Shown: in pieces, positions 48,170 to 56,870 of the stretch
Layout: each line of letters begins with the position of its first letter
Position numbering within the stretch: the stretch's first letter is position 1
DNA from: an uncultured Pelagibacteraceae bacterium
GTDB taxonomy: Bacteria > Pseudomonadota > Alphaproteobacteria > Pelagibacterales > Pelagibacteraceae
DNA: 64,000 bases
NCBI GenBank assembly: GCA_902634885.1
Contig: CACPLR010000001.1
Span: 98,394 to 162,393, forward strand
Direction: 5' to 3'
Position numbers and translations under genes: made by a program
Notes under the pieces: generated by a model
The model's database searches: none
What the model was told of the DNA's origin: nothing
The model's input: only the letters and a program-made list of their open reading frames with translations

Positions 48170-48967
48170 TTAATTATCTTTCCCCATAATTTCTTCTTCC
48201 ATATCCCAAATCATAGATAGGATTTCTTCTCTTTTAGATGAAAAATCTTTATTTTTTTTAATTTCCCTTAAATCTTCTTTTAAACCCATCTCTGCAAAAG
48301 GAAGATTGTACTCTTTGTGTATTCTTCCTGGTCTTGGTGCCATTACATAAAGTCTTTCACCTAGTAATAAGGCCTCTTCAACTGAGTGAGTAATCAATAT
48401 AATTGTTTTTCCCGTTTCCTTCCAAATCTTTAAAACTAAAGACTGCATCTTTTCTCGAGTTAATGCATCTAAAGCGCCTAATGGTTCATCCATTAAAATT
48501 AAATCTGGATCATTAATTAAACATCTTGCTAGAGCAACTCTTTGCTGCATTCCACCTGATAGCTGGTAGGTAGGAGTATTTCCAAATCCTTTAAGACCAA
48601 CTATATCAAGCCATTCATCAACTTTTTCTAAAGTAATATTTGGATCCTCTTTTTTCATCCTCAATCCAAAGTTCACATTCTCTGCAACTGTTAACCATTC
48701 GAACAATGCACCTTGCTGAAATACCATACCCCTTTCAACTCCTGGTCCATCTATTTCATTATTATTTAAGGTTATTTTTCCTGAGGTTGGTCTTAAAAAT
48801 CCTGCAGTAATATTTAATAAAGTTGTTTTTCCACAACCAGATGGGCCTAATACAGTAAGTAGTTCTCCTTTTTTAAGAGTAAAACTTACATCCTTTAATG
48901 CATGAACAGTTTCCCCTTTGGGGCTTTTAAAAATCATGTTTAGATTTTCAGAAACTAGATCGCTCAT
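48170..48967 (-). CDS. tauB: Taurine-type ABC transporter ATP-binding protein
   Basis: A 265-residue transport ATPase of the nitrate/sulfonate/taurine type. Walker A is GPSGCGKTT, the Q-loop is VFQQGALFEW, the signature LSGGMQQRVALAR, and Walker B LILMDEPLGALD, followed by the switch histidine in ILITHSVEEA. It energises taurine uptake with TauC and TauA. It is downstream of an intrinsic terminator after tauA, so it is probably expressed at a lower level. Confidence 0.87.
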   Translation of the reverse strand: MSDLVSENLNMIFKSPKGETVHALKDVSFTLKKGELLTVLGPSGCGKTTLLNITAGFLRPTSGKITLNNNEIDGPGVERGMVFQQGALFEWLTVAENVNFGLRMKKEDPNITLEKVDEWLDIVGLKGFGNTPTYQLSGGMQQRVALARCLINDPDLILMDEPLGALDALTREKMQSLVLKIWKETGKTIILITHSVEEALLLGERLYVMAPRPGRIHKEYNLPFAEMGLKEDLREIKKNKDFSSKREEILSMIWDMEEEIMGKDN

Positions 48968-48994
48968 TCAATGACTTTATATTAGAATTTTTTC

Positions 48995-49031
48995 AAAAAA
49001 AATAGGCACCAATTAAAAATTGGCGCCTATT
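48995..49031 (-). terminator. Intrinsic terminator/attenuator between tauA and tauB
   Basis: On the minus strand the transcript forms a 13-base stem (AATAGGCGCCAAT with ATTGGTGCCTATT, one G-U pair), a short loop and a run of eight U. It lies directly after tauA and before tauB. The likely effect is more tauA than tauBC transcript, the usual excess of binding protein. Confidence 0.85.
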
Positions 49032-49051
49032 AGATATTTTACCTTACAAAA

Positions 49052-49993
49052 TTATAGTGGTAAGAAACTTGTATCTACTGCTCCGTCTGGTGTTCCCATA
49101 CCTTTTAAGAAGGCATCAAGATTACCACTTTCCATAGATTGTTTAGTTTCTTCTGGAGTTAAAAATTTGAAACCACCTAAAGTTTCTTTCATGTCTGCAA
49201 CTTTCATCTCAGATGCCTTTGACATAGAATTCATATCGCTTTTACCAGCTCTATATCTGTCATTAGCTTCATGAGTTACTTCGATGAATGTTCTTAACAT
49301 TCCAGGGTTTTCTTTCATAAATTTATCTGTTACTGACGTGATATCTATTCCTAAAATACCAGCATCTCTTGCTTCTTGAACAGTTAAAAGTCTTGATCCA
49401 ACTGCAGTTGCAGCCTTGATTGAGTTACCACCAAATAAACATGCCATTACAACATCGCCACTTACTAATGCAGCAGCACCTTCTTCTGGGTCCATTTGAA
49501 TGATGTCCATTTTTCCTCTGTCAGCTCCAACAACTTTCATACTTTCATCAAAAACATATTCAGCCATTGTTCCAAGTGGAACAGCAACTTTTTTGCCTTC
49601 CAACTCTGTTGCATTTGCTTTTGTAATACCTGAAGCGTTCGATGTTACACACGTAGTTCCACCCATTCCATACTCCATTGCAATATCAACAAGCTTAATT
49701 GGAGCTTTTGATTTTACAGCATTGATGAAAGGAACTAGTCCTTGTGAATAAGAAATATCAATATCTCCAGCTAACATTGCATCAGTCATTGCACCACCGT
49801 TAGTGAAATTTGTCCATTTAACTGGCACTCCAAGAGCTTTTGCAAAATTCTTTTTTTGCATGTCTTCTAAATTAGGACTTGGCCATTCTAAAAAGTATGC
49901 AACTCTAACAACGTTCGCTGCTGAATTAGCGGCAGTAATTGCAAGGTTTAGAGCAAATATACTTCCTAAAATAAAACTAATTATTTTTTTCAT
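49052..49993 (-). CDS. tauA: Taurine-type ABC transporter substrate-binding protein
   Basis: A 313-residue periplasmic binding protein of the NMT1/TauA type. It begins MKKIISFILGSIFALNLA with a Sec signal peptide cleaved near residue 27; an in-frame ATG 48 bases upstream was rejected because AGGAG is correctly placed before 49993. The VAYFLEWPSPN start of the mature protein and LAGDIDISYSQGLVPFI are typical. Taurine is inferred from the divergent tpa-ald genes. Confidence 0.83.
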   Translation of the reverse strand: MKKIISFILGSIFALNLAITAANSAANVVRVAYFLEWPSPNLEDMQKKNFAKALGVPVKWTNFTNGGAMTDAMLAGDIDISYSQGLVPFINAVKSKAPIKLVDIAMEYGMGGTTCVTSNASGITKANATELEGKKVAVPLGTMAEYVFDESMKVVGADRGKMDIIQMDPEEGAAALVSGDVVMACLFGGNSIKAATAVGSRLLTVQEARDAGILGIDITSVTDKFMKENPGMLRTFIEVTHEANDRYRAGKSDMNSMSKASEMKVADMKETLGGFKFLTPEETKQSMESGNLDAFLKGMGTPDGAVDTSFLPL

Positions 49994-50096
49994 TATTTCT
50001 CCTGTAATTAAATTTAATTTACTGCGCGTATTTAAGTTCATTATAAGATTGATGTAAATGATGAATTATGCGTTAGGGGTGACATTAAAAACTTAG

Positions 50097-50111
50097 ACAA
50101 CTTTGAGTTGT
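50097..50111. promoter_or_regulatory. Candidate operator between tauA and tpa
   Basis: ACAACT-TTG-AGTTGT is a perfect 6-base inverted repeat with a 3-base spacer. It lies in the 192-base region between the divergent taurine uptake and taurine degradation genes, where one site could control both. The binding protein is unknown, and the chance of a random dyad in AT-rich DNA is not negligible. Confidence 0.4.
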
Positions 50112-50185
50112 ATGGTATATTTATTTTCTGTCCAATTAAAATGAATTAGTCTATGAGGATAAAAACTTACTTTTTTTAAAAATTT

Positions 50186-51529
50186 ATGAGTTCAGAAAAA
50201 CCAAACATTCCAAATTCATTAAATGAACATTGGATGCCATTTACATCCAATAAAGATTTTAAAGAAAACCCAAGATTAATAGTTGAAGCAAAAGGAGTCT
50301 ATTTAAAAAACCACCATGGAAAAACTCAAATTGATGCAAGCTCTGGATTATTTTGCAATCCCTTAGGACATGGAAGGCAAGAAATTATCGATGCAATAAC
50401 CAAACAACTAAAAACTGTTGATTACGCTCAACCATTTCAACAAGGTTTTGGAGGTTCGTTTGAACTTGCAACAAGAATTGCAAAACATACTCCAGGAAAT
50501 TTAAATAGAATTTTTTATACGATTTGTGGATCAACTGCAGTTGAAACAGCAATTAAAATTGCAATTGCGTACCATAAATCTAGAGGAGAAGGTAATCGTT
50601 TTAGATTTGTCGGTAGAGAAAGAGGATACCATGGAATGAATATTGGAGCGACATCTGTTGGTGGTATGATCAATAATGTTAAAACATTTGCAAGTGTATT
50701 AATGCCAGGTGTAGTTCATATGAGACATACACATTTACCAGAACATAAATTTATTTCAGGTCAGCCAGAGACAGGCGCAGAGTTAGCTGATGATTTAGAG
50801 AGAATTTGTACAAACTTTGGAGGAGAAAATATTGCTGCATGTATTGTAGAACCAATTGCTGGATCAACTGGAACTTTAGTTCCACCAAAAGGATACTTAC
50901 AAAGACTAAGAGAGATTTGCGATAAGCACGGTATAATTTTAATTTTTGACGAGGTTATTACAGGGTGGGGAAGAACAGGTTCACCATTTGCATCTCAAGA
51001 GTACGGTGTAACACCAGATATAATCACAATGGCAAAAGCAACTACGAACGGTATATCACCATTAGGTGCAGTGGCATGTAAAGAAGAAATTTACGACTCA
51101 ATAATGGATGGCGCACCCAAAGGAACAATAGAATTATTTCATGGATATACGTATTCTGGAATTCCAATTTCAGTAGCCGCAGGTTTAGCAGTGCAAGATA
51201 TATTTGAGAAAGACGATATATTTAATAGAGCAAAAGAAATGAGTCCGTATTTTCAAGAAGGTTTGATGTCTCTTAAAGATTTAGATGAAGTGGATAATAT
51301 AAGAGGATATGGAATGATGGGTGGAATTGATATGAGAGCAGGCAAAAAGCCTGGGGCAGCTGGATTTACATGTTTTAAACATTGTTATGAAGCAGGTGTA
51401 AATTTTAAAGCAACTGGAGACTGTTTAATTATCGCTCCAATGTTTATTTGTGAAAAAAAACATATAGACGAAATTATTGAAAAACTAAGAACTGGAATAT
51501 CAAACTATTCAAAAAGCAAAAAAAATTAA
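50186..51529 (+). CDS. tpa: Class III aminotransferase, probably taurine-pyruvate aminotransferase
   Basis: A 447-residue PLP enzyme. The PLP lysine lies in MAKATTNGISPLGA and the cofactor aspartate in LIFDEVITGWGRTG; ATSVGGM and PEHKF segments are also typical. Tpa moves the amino group of taurine to pyruvate, giving sulfoacetaldehyde and alanine. The next gene, alanine dehydrogenase, recycles the alanine, and the divergent genes import taurine, which strongly supports Tpa over other omega-aminotransferases. Confidence 0.85.
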   Translation: MSSEKPNIPNSLNEHWMPFTSNKDFKENPRLIVEAKGVYLKNHHGKTQIDASSGLFCNPLGHGRQEIIDAITKQLKTVDYAQPFQQGFGGSFELATRIAKHTPGNLNRIFYTICGSTAVETAIKIAIAYHKSRGEGNRFRFVGRERGYHGMNIGATSVGGMINNVKTFASVLMPGVVHMRHTHLPEHKFISGQPETGAELADDLERICTNFGGENIAACIVEPIAGSTGTLVPPKGYLQRLREICDKHGIILIFDEVITGWGRTGSPFASQEYGVTPDIITMAKATTNGISPLGAVACKEEIYDSIMDGAPKGTIELFHGYTYSGIPISVAAGLAVQDIFEKDDIFNRAKEMSPYFQEGLMSLKDLDEVDNIRGYGMMGGIDMRAGKKPGAAGFTCFKHCYEAGVNFKATGDCLIIAPMFICEKKHIDEIIEKLRTGISNYSKSKKN

Positions 51530-51538
51530 TTCACCTTC

Positions 51539-52654
51539 ATGAAAATTGGTGTTCCTAAGGAAATAAAGCCTCAAGAAAATCGTATAGGACTAACCCCAGA
51601 AAGTGTAAAAACTTTAACTTCTAATGGTCATGAAGTGTTAATAGAAAATAATGGTGGTTTTGAAGCTGGTTTTGAAAATGATCAATATAAATCTGCAGGA
51701 GCAAAAATTATAGAAAAAGCAGAAGATATTTTTAACGATGCTGAGATAATTGTTAAAGTTAAAGAGCCTCTATTGAATGAAGTAAAAATGATTAGAGAAA
51801 ATCAAATTGTTTTTACTTACTTACATTTAGCGGCAGCAAAAGAGTTAACACAAGGACTAATAGATTCTAAATCAGTTTGTATAGCTTATGAAACAGTCAC
51901 AGATAAAAGTGGAAGACTTCCATTACTTGCACCAATGAGTGCAGTTGCAGGTAGAATGTCCGTTCAAGCTGGAGCACATTGTCTAGAGAAAAATCAAAAA
52001 GGAAGAGGGATATTACTTGGAGGTGCGCCTGGTGGAGAACCTGGCAATGTAGTTATTCTAGGTGGAGGTGTTGTTGGAGAGAATGCAGCGATTATTGCAA
52101 CAGGAATGAGAGCAAAAGTTCATATAGTTGATAAATCAGCCGAGAGACTAAAACAATTAACTGAAATGTTTGGAGACAAAATCATTACACAATTAAGCGA
52201 TGAAACCGACATAGAAAAATTGATTTCAAAATGTGATTTATTAGTTGGAGGAGTTTTAATTCCAGGCGCTGAAGCACCTAAATTAGTTTCAAAAAATATG
52301 CTAAAGAAAATGAAAAGAGGATCTGTAATAGTTGATGTTGCAATTGATCAAGGTGGTTGTGTTGAAACCAGCAAACCAACAACACACTCAGAACCAACAT
52401 ATATAGTTGATGATGTAGTTCATTACTGTGTAGCAAATATGCCTGGAGCTGTCCCCAGAACTTCTACAATAGCCTTAAATAATGCTATTCTGCCGTTTTT
52501 GAGTAAATTAGCAAAAGATGGTTATCAAAAAGCGTTAAAAGAAGATTTAAACTTTTTAGCCGGACTAAATGTTCATAAAGGCAGTGTCACTTATAAAGCT
52601 GTTGCAGATGTTTTTGGTCACCAATACGCTAATGCTTCTGAAATCTTAAATTAA
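51539..52654 (+). CDS. ald: Alanine dehydrogenase
   Basis: Ald interconverts alanine with pyruvate and ammonium using NAD. The 371-residue protein begins MKIGVPKEIKPQENRIGLTP. It shows the catalytic lysine/histidine region in TYLHLAAAKELTQ and the Rossmann motif VILGGGVVGENAA. It follows tpa by 9 bases. Together they release taurine nitrogen as ammonium and regenerate the pyruvate acceptor. It shares TTAA with the convergent thioredoxin gene. Confidence 0.94.
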   Translation: MKIGVPKEIKPQENRIGLTPESVKTLTSNGHEVLIENNGGFEAGFENDQYKSAGAKIIEKAEDIFNDAEIIVKVKEPLLNEVKMIRENQIVFTYLHLAAAKELTQGLIDSKSVCIAYETVTDKSGRLPLLAPMSAVAGRMSVQAGAHCLEKNQKGRGILLGGAPGGEPGNVVILGGGVVGENAAIIATGMRAKVHIVDKSAERLKQLTEMFGDKIITQLSDETDIEKLISKCDLLVGGVLIPGAEAPKLVSKNMLKKMKRGSVIVDVAIDQGGCVETSKPTTHSEPTYIVDDVVHYCVANMPGAVPRTSTIALNNAILPFLSKLAKDGYQKALKEDLNFLAGLNVHKGSVTYKAVADVFGHQYANASEILN

Positions 52655-53034
52655 ATACCTTTTTTAAGTAATTCGTAAATTTCCTCTTTTTTGTCCAAAC
52701 CAATTTCTCTAGCAACTTCTTTTCCATCTTTATAAATCGCTATAGTGGTCCAAAACTTTATATTTAGTTTTTCGCTTATATTCTTATTTTTGTCATGTTC
52801 ATAAAAAAAGAACTCATAATCTGGAAAATCTTTTTTTGCTTGTTTAAATATAGAAGTTTGAGTTGCACAAACTGAACACCATTCGTTCCAAGAATTAATT
52901 ACAATTGTTTTTCCTTGATTATTAAGTTTATCAAATTCATTTAAAGAAAAATTAGATGATTTCTCAAAGCTAAAACTTGAAAATGAAAAAAAAGTAAAAC
53001 AAATTACATATATTAGATTTTTTAACTTAATCAT
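52651..53034 (-). CDS. Periplasmic thioredoxin-like protein
   Basis: A 127-residue thioredoxin-fold protein with an N-terminal signal segment (about residues 4-22) and a CxxC active site in NEWCSVCATQ. The cis-proline position near FWTTIAIYK is a threonine instead, as seen in some thioredoxin-like proteins. It is probably a periplasmic thiol oxidoreductase. It overlaps cytochrome b561 by 4 bases, so the two are co-expressed. Confidence 0.83.
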   Translation of the reverse strand: MIKLKNLIYVICFTFFSFSSFSFEKSSNFSLNEFDKLNNQGKTIVINSWNEWCSVCATQTSIFKQAKKDFPDYEFFFYEHDKNKNISEKLNIKFWTTIAIYKDGKEVAREIGLDKKEEIYELLKKGI

Positions 53035-53558
53035 GTTATTCTTTTGATAACATCATCTTTAAAAACCAAGGTATGTAACAATGCCGCTAAAATATGCAAA
53101 GATATGAGAGCAATCAGAGTATAATTTGAGTATATATGTACATCATAACTTAAATCGGCATAATCAAAATTCGATTTTAATTTTATCTCAGCAATCCCAA
53201 AATTCAATTTTTCACCATTAAACAATTTTTTTAATATCCCGGAAGAAGTGACTGTTAGAAGTGTCAAATATAATAGAAAATGATTGAGTTTTGCAACTAT
53301 CATTTGACCTGGAAATGCCTCAATTGGATTTTCTGGAGAATTTATAAAAAACCTCACCAATAGTCTTAATAAAGTGATATAAAAAATTGTTATTCCAATT
53401 AATACGTGAATTTCTTCAATTGTTATTCTAAAATCAGAAAATTCTTGTCTAACTAAATAAAAACCTAGTGGTATTTGAACTACTAGACCTATGACACTTA
53501 GCCAATGGAAAAACTTTGTTAAAATATTGTATTTTTGTATTATGTTAACATTTCTCAT
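53031..53558 (-). CDS. Cytochrome b561-family protein
   Basis: A 175-residue membrane protein with four predicted helices. Likely heme-ligand histidines lie in FFHWLSVIGLV, EEIHVLIGI and SLHILAALLHTLVF, matching the bacterial b561 (CybB-like) pattern. Such proteins move electrons from quinol to periplasmic acceptors. It starts only 11 bases from the divergent cytochrome c' gene. Confidence 0.87.
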   Translation of the reverse strand: MRNVNIIQKYNILTKFFHWLSVIGLVVQIPLGFYLVRQEFSDFRITIEEIHVLIGITIFYITLLRLLVRFFINSPENPIEAFPGQMIVAKLNHFLLYLTLLTVTSSGILKKLFNGEKLNFGIAEIKLKSNFDYADLSYDVHIYSNYTLIALISLHILAALLHTLVFKDDVIKRIT

Positions 53559-53569
53559 AATTTATATTA

Positions 53570-54019
53570 ATGAAAAATAAAATTTTATTAATTATTTTTG
53601 TAGCTGCCTCATTTTTTAACACCAATTTTATTGCGCATTCTGAGGAAAGTATAGAGGATATAATTAAAGGTAGAAAAGCAATTTTTAGCAATAATGCAAA
53701 ATTAGCAAAAAGAGTAAATATTCTATTGAGAAATTTCGAGTTTGAGGAAGCAGAACCCTTTATTCTTGAAATGAGTAAAAATTATGAAAATTTACTAAAT
53801 TATTTTCCAGAGAATTCAAAAGAAGGTTATGGCACTGAGGCTTTACCAATTATTTGGGAAGAAAAGGATGCATTTAACGCATTAATGCAAAAAGCAGCAG
53901 ATGACATGTTACAATTAGCTAAAGTTATGGAAGAAGTAGATGATATTCAAGTGACTTACAAAAAATTAATGTGGTCAAATTGCAATGCATGTCATAGCAG
54001 ATATAGAAAACCACATTAA
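53570..54019 (+). CDS. Cytochrome c'-like protein
   Basis: A 149-residue exported protein: signal peptide (about residues 1-23), a four-helix part, and a single heme site NCNACH near the C-terminus followed by RYRKPH, as in class II cytochromes c'. Family members bind NO or act in electron transfer. Divergent from b561; the class I cytochrome c gene follows after 8 bases. Confidence 0.87.
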   Translation: MKNKILLIIFVAASFFNTNFIAHSEESIEDIIKGRKAIFSNNAKLAKRVNILLRNFEFEEAEPFILEMSKNYENLLNYFPENSKEGYGTEALPIIWEEKDAFNALMQKAADDMLQLAKVMEEVDDIQVTYKKLMWSNCNACHSRYRKPH

Positions 54020-54027
54020 TAATATAA

Positions 54028-54462
54028 ATGTTTAAAAATTTTTTTTTAATAATTTTTTTATCTTTTTGTTTCATTAAGTCTGCTTATTCGCATTCTCATT
54101 ATCCTATAACTAAAGACGATCCATTAAAAATTGAAGCAGGAAAATTATTATACAATCAATACTGTGCTTCTTGTCATCAAGTAAATTTAGCTGGTGCAAA
54201 AAACTGGAAAGGATTTGATGAAGACGGACATAGAAAAGCACCGCCCTTAAATGGAACAGGACATACGTGGCATCATTCTGATGAGTTGTTGCATAAAATT
54301 ATAAAGCATGGATTTGCAAAACTGATAAAAAATTATGAAGGTAAAATGATGGGTTTTGGTGACAATATTGAAGATGAGGGGATTGATAATATTCTTTCCT
54401 ATATTAAATCATATTGGAATGATGATATATATTTTCATCAGTTGGAAATTAGTAAAAAATGA
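54028..54462 (+). CDS. Class I c-type cytochrome
   Basis: A 144-residue periplasmic cytochrome with signal peptide (about residues 1-21). The heme site is YCASCHQ and the distal methionine is probably in GKMMGFG. A histidine-rich stretch (GTGHTWHHSDELLHK) near the middle may bind metal. It overlaps the DUF4396 gene by 4 bases (ATGA). Confidence 0.88.
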   Translation: MFKNFFLIIFLSFCFIKSAYSHSHYPITKDDPLKIEAGKLLYNQYCASCHQVNLAGAKNWKGFDEDGHRKAPPLNGTGHTWHHSDELLHKIIKHGFAKLIKNYEGKMMGFGDNIEDEGIDNILSYIKSYWNDDIYFHQLEISKK

Positions 54463-54902
54463 GTTCAGAAACTTTAAATTTTAATTGGTCATGTAAACAC
54501 ACTTGGAAAAGAAGTGCAAAAAACACTGCATGGTGTTTACTTGGATGTTCTATAGGAGATTTTGGAACAATTTTATTTTTTCAATTAACCAAAATTCCTT
54601 TTCCCGTCCTGGCCATTATGATTTTAGCAATAATAAATGGTTTAATAACAAGTATTATTTTAGAGACATTAATTCTAATGAAACAAAATTTTGATTTCAA
54701 AAAAGCTTTTCATACAGCTATTGGGATGAGTTTTATATCTATGATCAGTATGGAAGTTGCAATGAATTTAACTGATTATTTTTTAACAGGTGGTGCAATA
54801 CTCACTTGGTGGGTAGTTCCAATTATGTTAGCAGTAGGTTTTGTAACTCCATGGCCTTATAATTATTGGAGACTTAAAAAATTCAATCAAGCTTGTCATT
54901 AG
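54459..54902 (+). CDS. DUF4396-family membrane protein
   Basis: A 147-residue membrane protein with about four helices. The early [18 protein letters not shown] and the late [22 protein letters not shown] are typical of DUF4396, sometimes found near copper or cytochrome genes. Function unknown; its cysteine-rich N-terminus (CKHTW, WCLLGC) could bind metal. Likely translated together with the cytochrome c gene. Confidence 0.8.
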   Translation: MSSETLNFNWSCKHTWKRSAKNTAWCLLGCSIGDFGTILFFQLTKIPFPVLAIMILAIINGLITSIILETLILMKQNFDFKKAFHTAIGMSFISMISMEVAMNLTDYFLTGGAILTWWVVPIMLAVGFVTPWPYNYWRLKKFNQACH

Positions 54903-54987
54903 AATAGTTAAAAAAACCCTATTATTCTCAATTGTAGTTAAAAGATGTATTCTTATAATTTCTTGTAATAATCTTTTTAACAATTAT

Positions 54988-55938
54988 ATGTTCTCCACTC
55001 CCATGGAAGAAAATCAAATAATAATTAAAGACTTATCTAAAGTTTACAGCAATGGATTTAACGCTTTAAAACATATCAATCTCAAAATTAAAAAGGGAGA
55101 AATTTTAGCATTATTAGGTCCTAATGGTGCTGGGAAAACAACTTTGATAAGTGTAATTTGTGGAATTGTAACTCCCTCCTCAGGTAAAATTACTGTCGAC
55201 AATTATGATATTATTGATCAATACCGCGAAACTAGATCAAGGATTGGATTAGTACCTCAAGAATTAACTTTGGAAGCTTTTGAGACGGTTTTCAATAACG
55301 TATCTTACTCGAGAGGTTTGTATGGCAAATCTCCAAATCCTGAGCACATTGAAAAAGTTTTAAAAGATCTAAGTTTGTGGGATAAAAAAGATCTTGGTCT
55401 CAGACAATTATCAGGTGGAATGAAAAGAAGAGTTTTAATTGCTAAAGCACTTTCTCATGAACCCTCAATACTTTTTTTGGATGAACCAACAGCTGGAGTA
55501 GATGTAGAGTTAAGAAAAGATATGTGGAATGTTGTAGATATATTGAGAAAAACTGGAGTAACAATAATTTTGACAACTCATTACATTGAAGAGGCAGAGG
55601 CAATTGCAGATAGAGTAGCTGTAATTAATCAAGGAGAAATAATTGTTGTAGAAAATAAAAATGATTTACTTAAAAGAATGGGTCAAAAAACTTTATTAAT
55701 AGAATTACAAGATAAAATAACTCAAATTCCTGACCAACTTTCCAAATATGAATTAGTGATTGGACAAGATCAAATGTCGCTTATTTATAATTACAATGTA
55801 AGAGCTGAAAGAACTGGAATTACAAATTTGTTACAAGAATTGAAAGAGACTGGTTTAAAAATGAGAGACCTTAAAACAGAACAGAGTTCTTTAGAAAAAA
55901 TATTTGTCACCTTAGTAAAGGAAAATAATGAAATTTAA
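54988..55938 (+). CDS. ABC exporter ATP-binding protein, YadG-like
   Basis: A 316-residue ATPase with Walker [10 protein letters not shown], signature [13 protein letters not shown], and Walker [13 protein letters not shown] followed by the switch histidine in [10 protein letters not shown]. The order and spacing follow E. coli YadG closely. The first ATG was kept; ATG 55003 is also possible, and neither has a clear ribosome site. It overlaps its permease gene by 11 bases. The substrate is unknown. Confidence 0.86.
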   Translation: MFSTPMEENQIIIKDLSKVYSNGFNALKHINLKIKKGEILALLGPNGAGKTTLISVICGIVTPSSGKITVDNYDIIDQYRETRSRIGLVPQELTLEAFETVFNNVSYSRGLYGKSPNPEHIEKVLKDLSLWDKKDLGLRQLSGGMKRRVLIAKALSHEPSILFLDEPTAGVDVELRKDMWNVVDILRKTGVTIILTTHYIEEAEAIADRVAVINQGEIIVVENKNDLLKRMGQKTLLIELQDKITQIPDQLSKYELVIGQDQMSLIYNYNVRAERTGITNLLQELKETGLKMRDLKTEQSSLEKIFVTLVKENNEI

Positions 55939-56695
55939 CTTTTATGCTCTAAGAGCAATTTACCTTCATGAAATGGATAGATTTAGACGAACGTTATTAC
56001 AATCTTTACTTTCACCAGTGTTATCAACTTCTCTTTACTTTATTGTTTTTGGATCTGTTATTGGTGATTATGTGGAGAGTATTGATGGGTTAAGTTATGG
56101 CTCATATATAGTACCAGGTTTATTAATGCTAACTTTATTAACACAATCAATAAGCAATACTTCATTTGGAATATTTTTCCCTAAATTTAATGGAACTATT
56201 TATGAAATTTTAGCTGCTCCAATTTCTACTTTTGAGGTGGTACTGGCATTTGTAGGAGCGGGTGCAACTAAAACTTTGATAGTTGGTGTTGTTATATTTG
56301 TTACCTCTTTATTCTATGTAGATGTAACAGTCAAATATCCTTTACTTATGATTTTTCTTTTGGTGCTTGTAGCTTTTACATTCGCACTATTTGGTTTTTT
56401 AATTGGATTGATAAGTTCTAATTTTGAACAAATGTCAATTGTACCAACATTAGTAATTACGCCAATGGTTTTTCTAGGTGGTAGCTTATACTCTTTAGAT
56501 ATGCTCCCTTCTTTTTGGCAAACAGTCACTTACTTTAATCCAGTTGTATATTTGATTAATGGTATGAGATACTCTTTTTATGGCGTTTCAGATTTTAATA
56601 TTTGGATAAGTATCAGCAGTATGTTGGCTTTTTTAATAATTTGTATAGCTGTTGTAACAACGTTATTAAAAAAAGGTTACAACATAAAACAATAA
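55928..56695 (+). CDS. ABC-2 type exporter permease, YadH-like
   Basis: A 255-residue permease with six hydrophobic segments. Typical of the ABC-2 family are the conserved [37 protein letters not shown] and [17 protein letters not shown] segments. It pairs with the preceding ATPase. The substrate is unknown. Confidence 0.87.
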   Translation: MKFNFYALRAIYLHEMDRFRRTLLQSLLSPVLSTSLYFIVFGSVIGDYVESIDGLSYGSYIVPGLLMLTLLTQSISNTSFGIFFPKFNGTIYEILAAPISTFEVVLAFVGAGATKTLIVGVVIFVTSLFYVDVTVKYPLLMIFLLVLVAFTFALFGFLIGLISSNFEQMSIVPTLVITPMVFLGGSLYSLDMLPSFWQTVTYFNPVVYLINGMRYSFYGVSDFNIWISISSMLAFLIICIAVVTTLLKKGYNIKQ

Positions 56696-56700
56696 ATAAT

Positions 56701-56868
56701 TTGAATTTAGAACAAGCAATTCCAGCGATATCACTAATTGCTGTATTAATATTAGTTTTACCTGCTTTTCTAAAAACTAATTCAAAATTAAAACAATTTC
56801 TAACCAATTTATCAATTTGGTCTATTATTGTATTAATCGTGATTTTGATTAGTTATTTGATTTTTTAA
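56701..56868 (+). CDS. Small two-helix membrane protein, TTG start
   Basis: A 55-residue protein. The frame is open further upstream, but the part before 56695 lies inside the permease gene, so the TTG at 56701 is the likely start. Two hydrophobic helices (AIPAISLIAVLILVLPAFL and SIWSIIVLIVILISYLIF) frame a short basic loop. It may be an accessory to the ABC exporter. Not recognised. Confidence 0.5.
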   Translation: MNLEQAIPAISLIAVLILVLPAFLKTNSKLKQFLTNLSIWSIIVLIVILISYLIF

Positions 56869-56870
56869 TT

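Noticed and set aside
54903..54987. Possible terminator after the DUF4396 gene
   Set aside because: The inverted repeat is imperfect with only five base pairs and lacks a U-tract.
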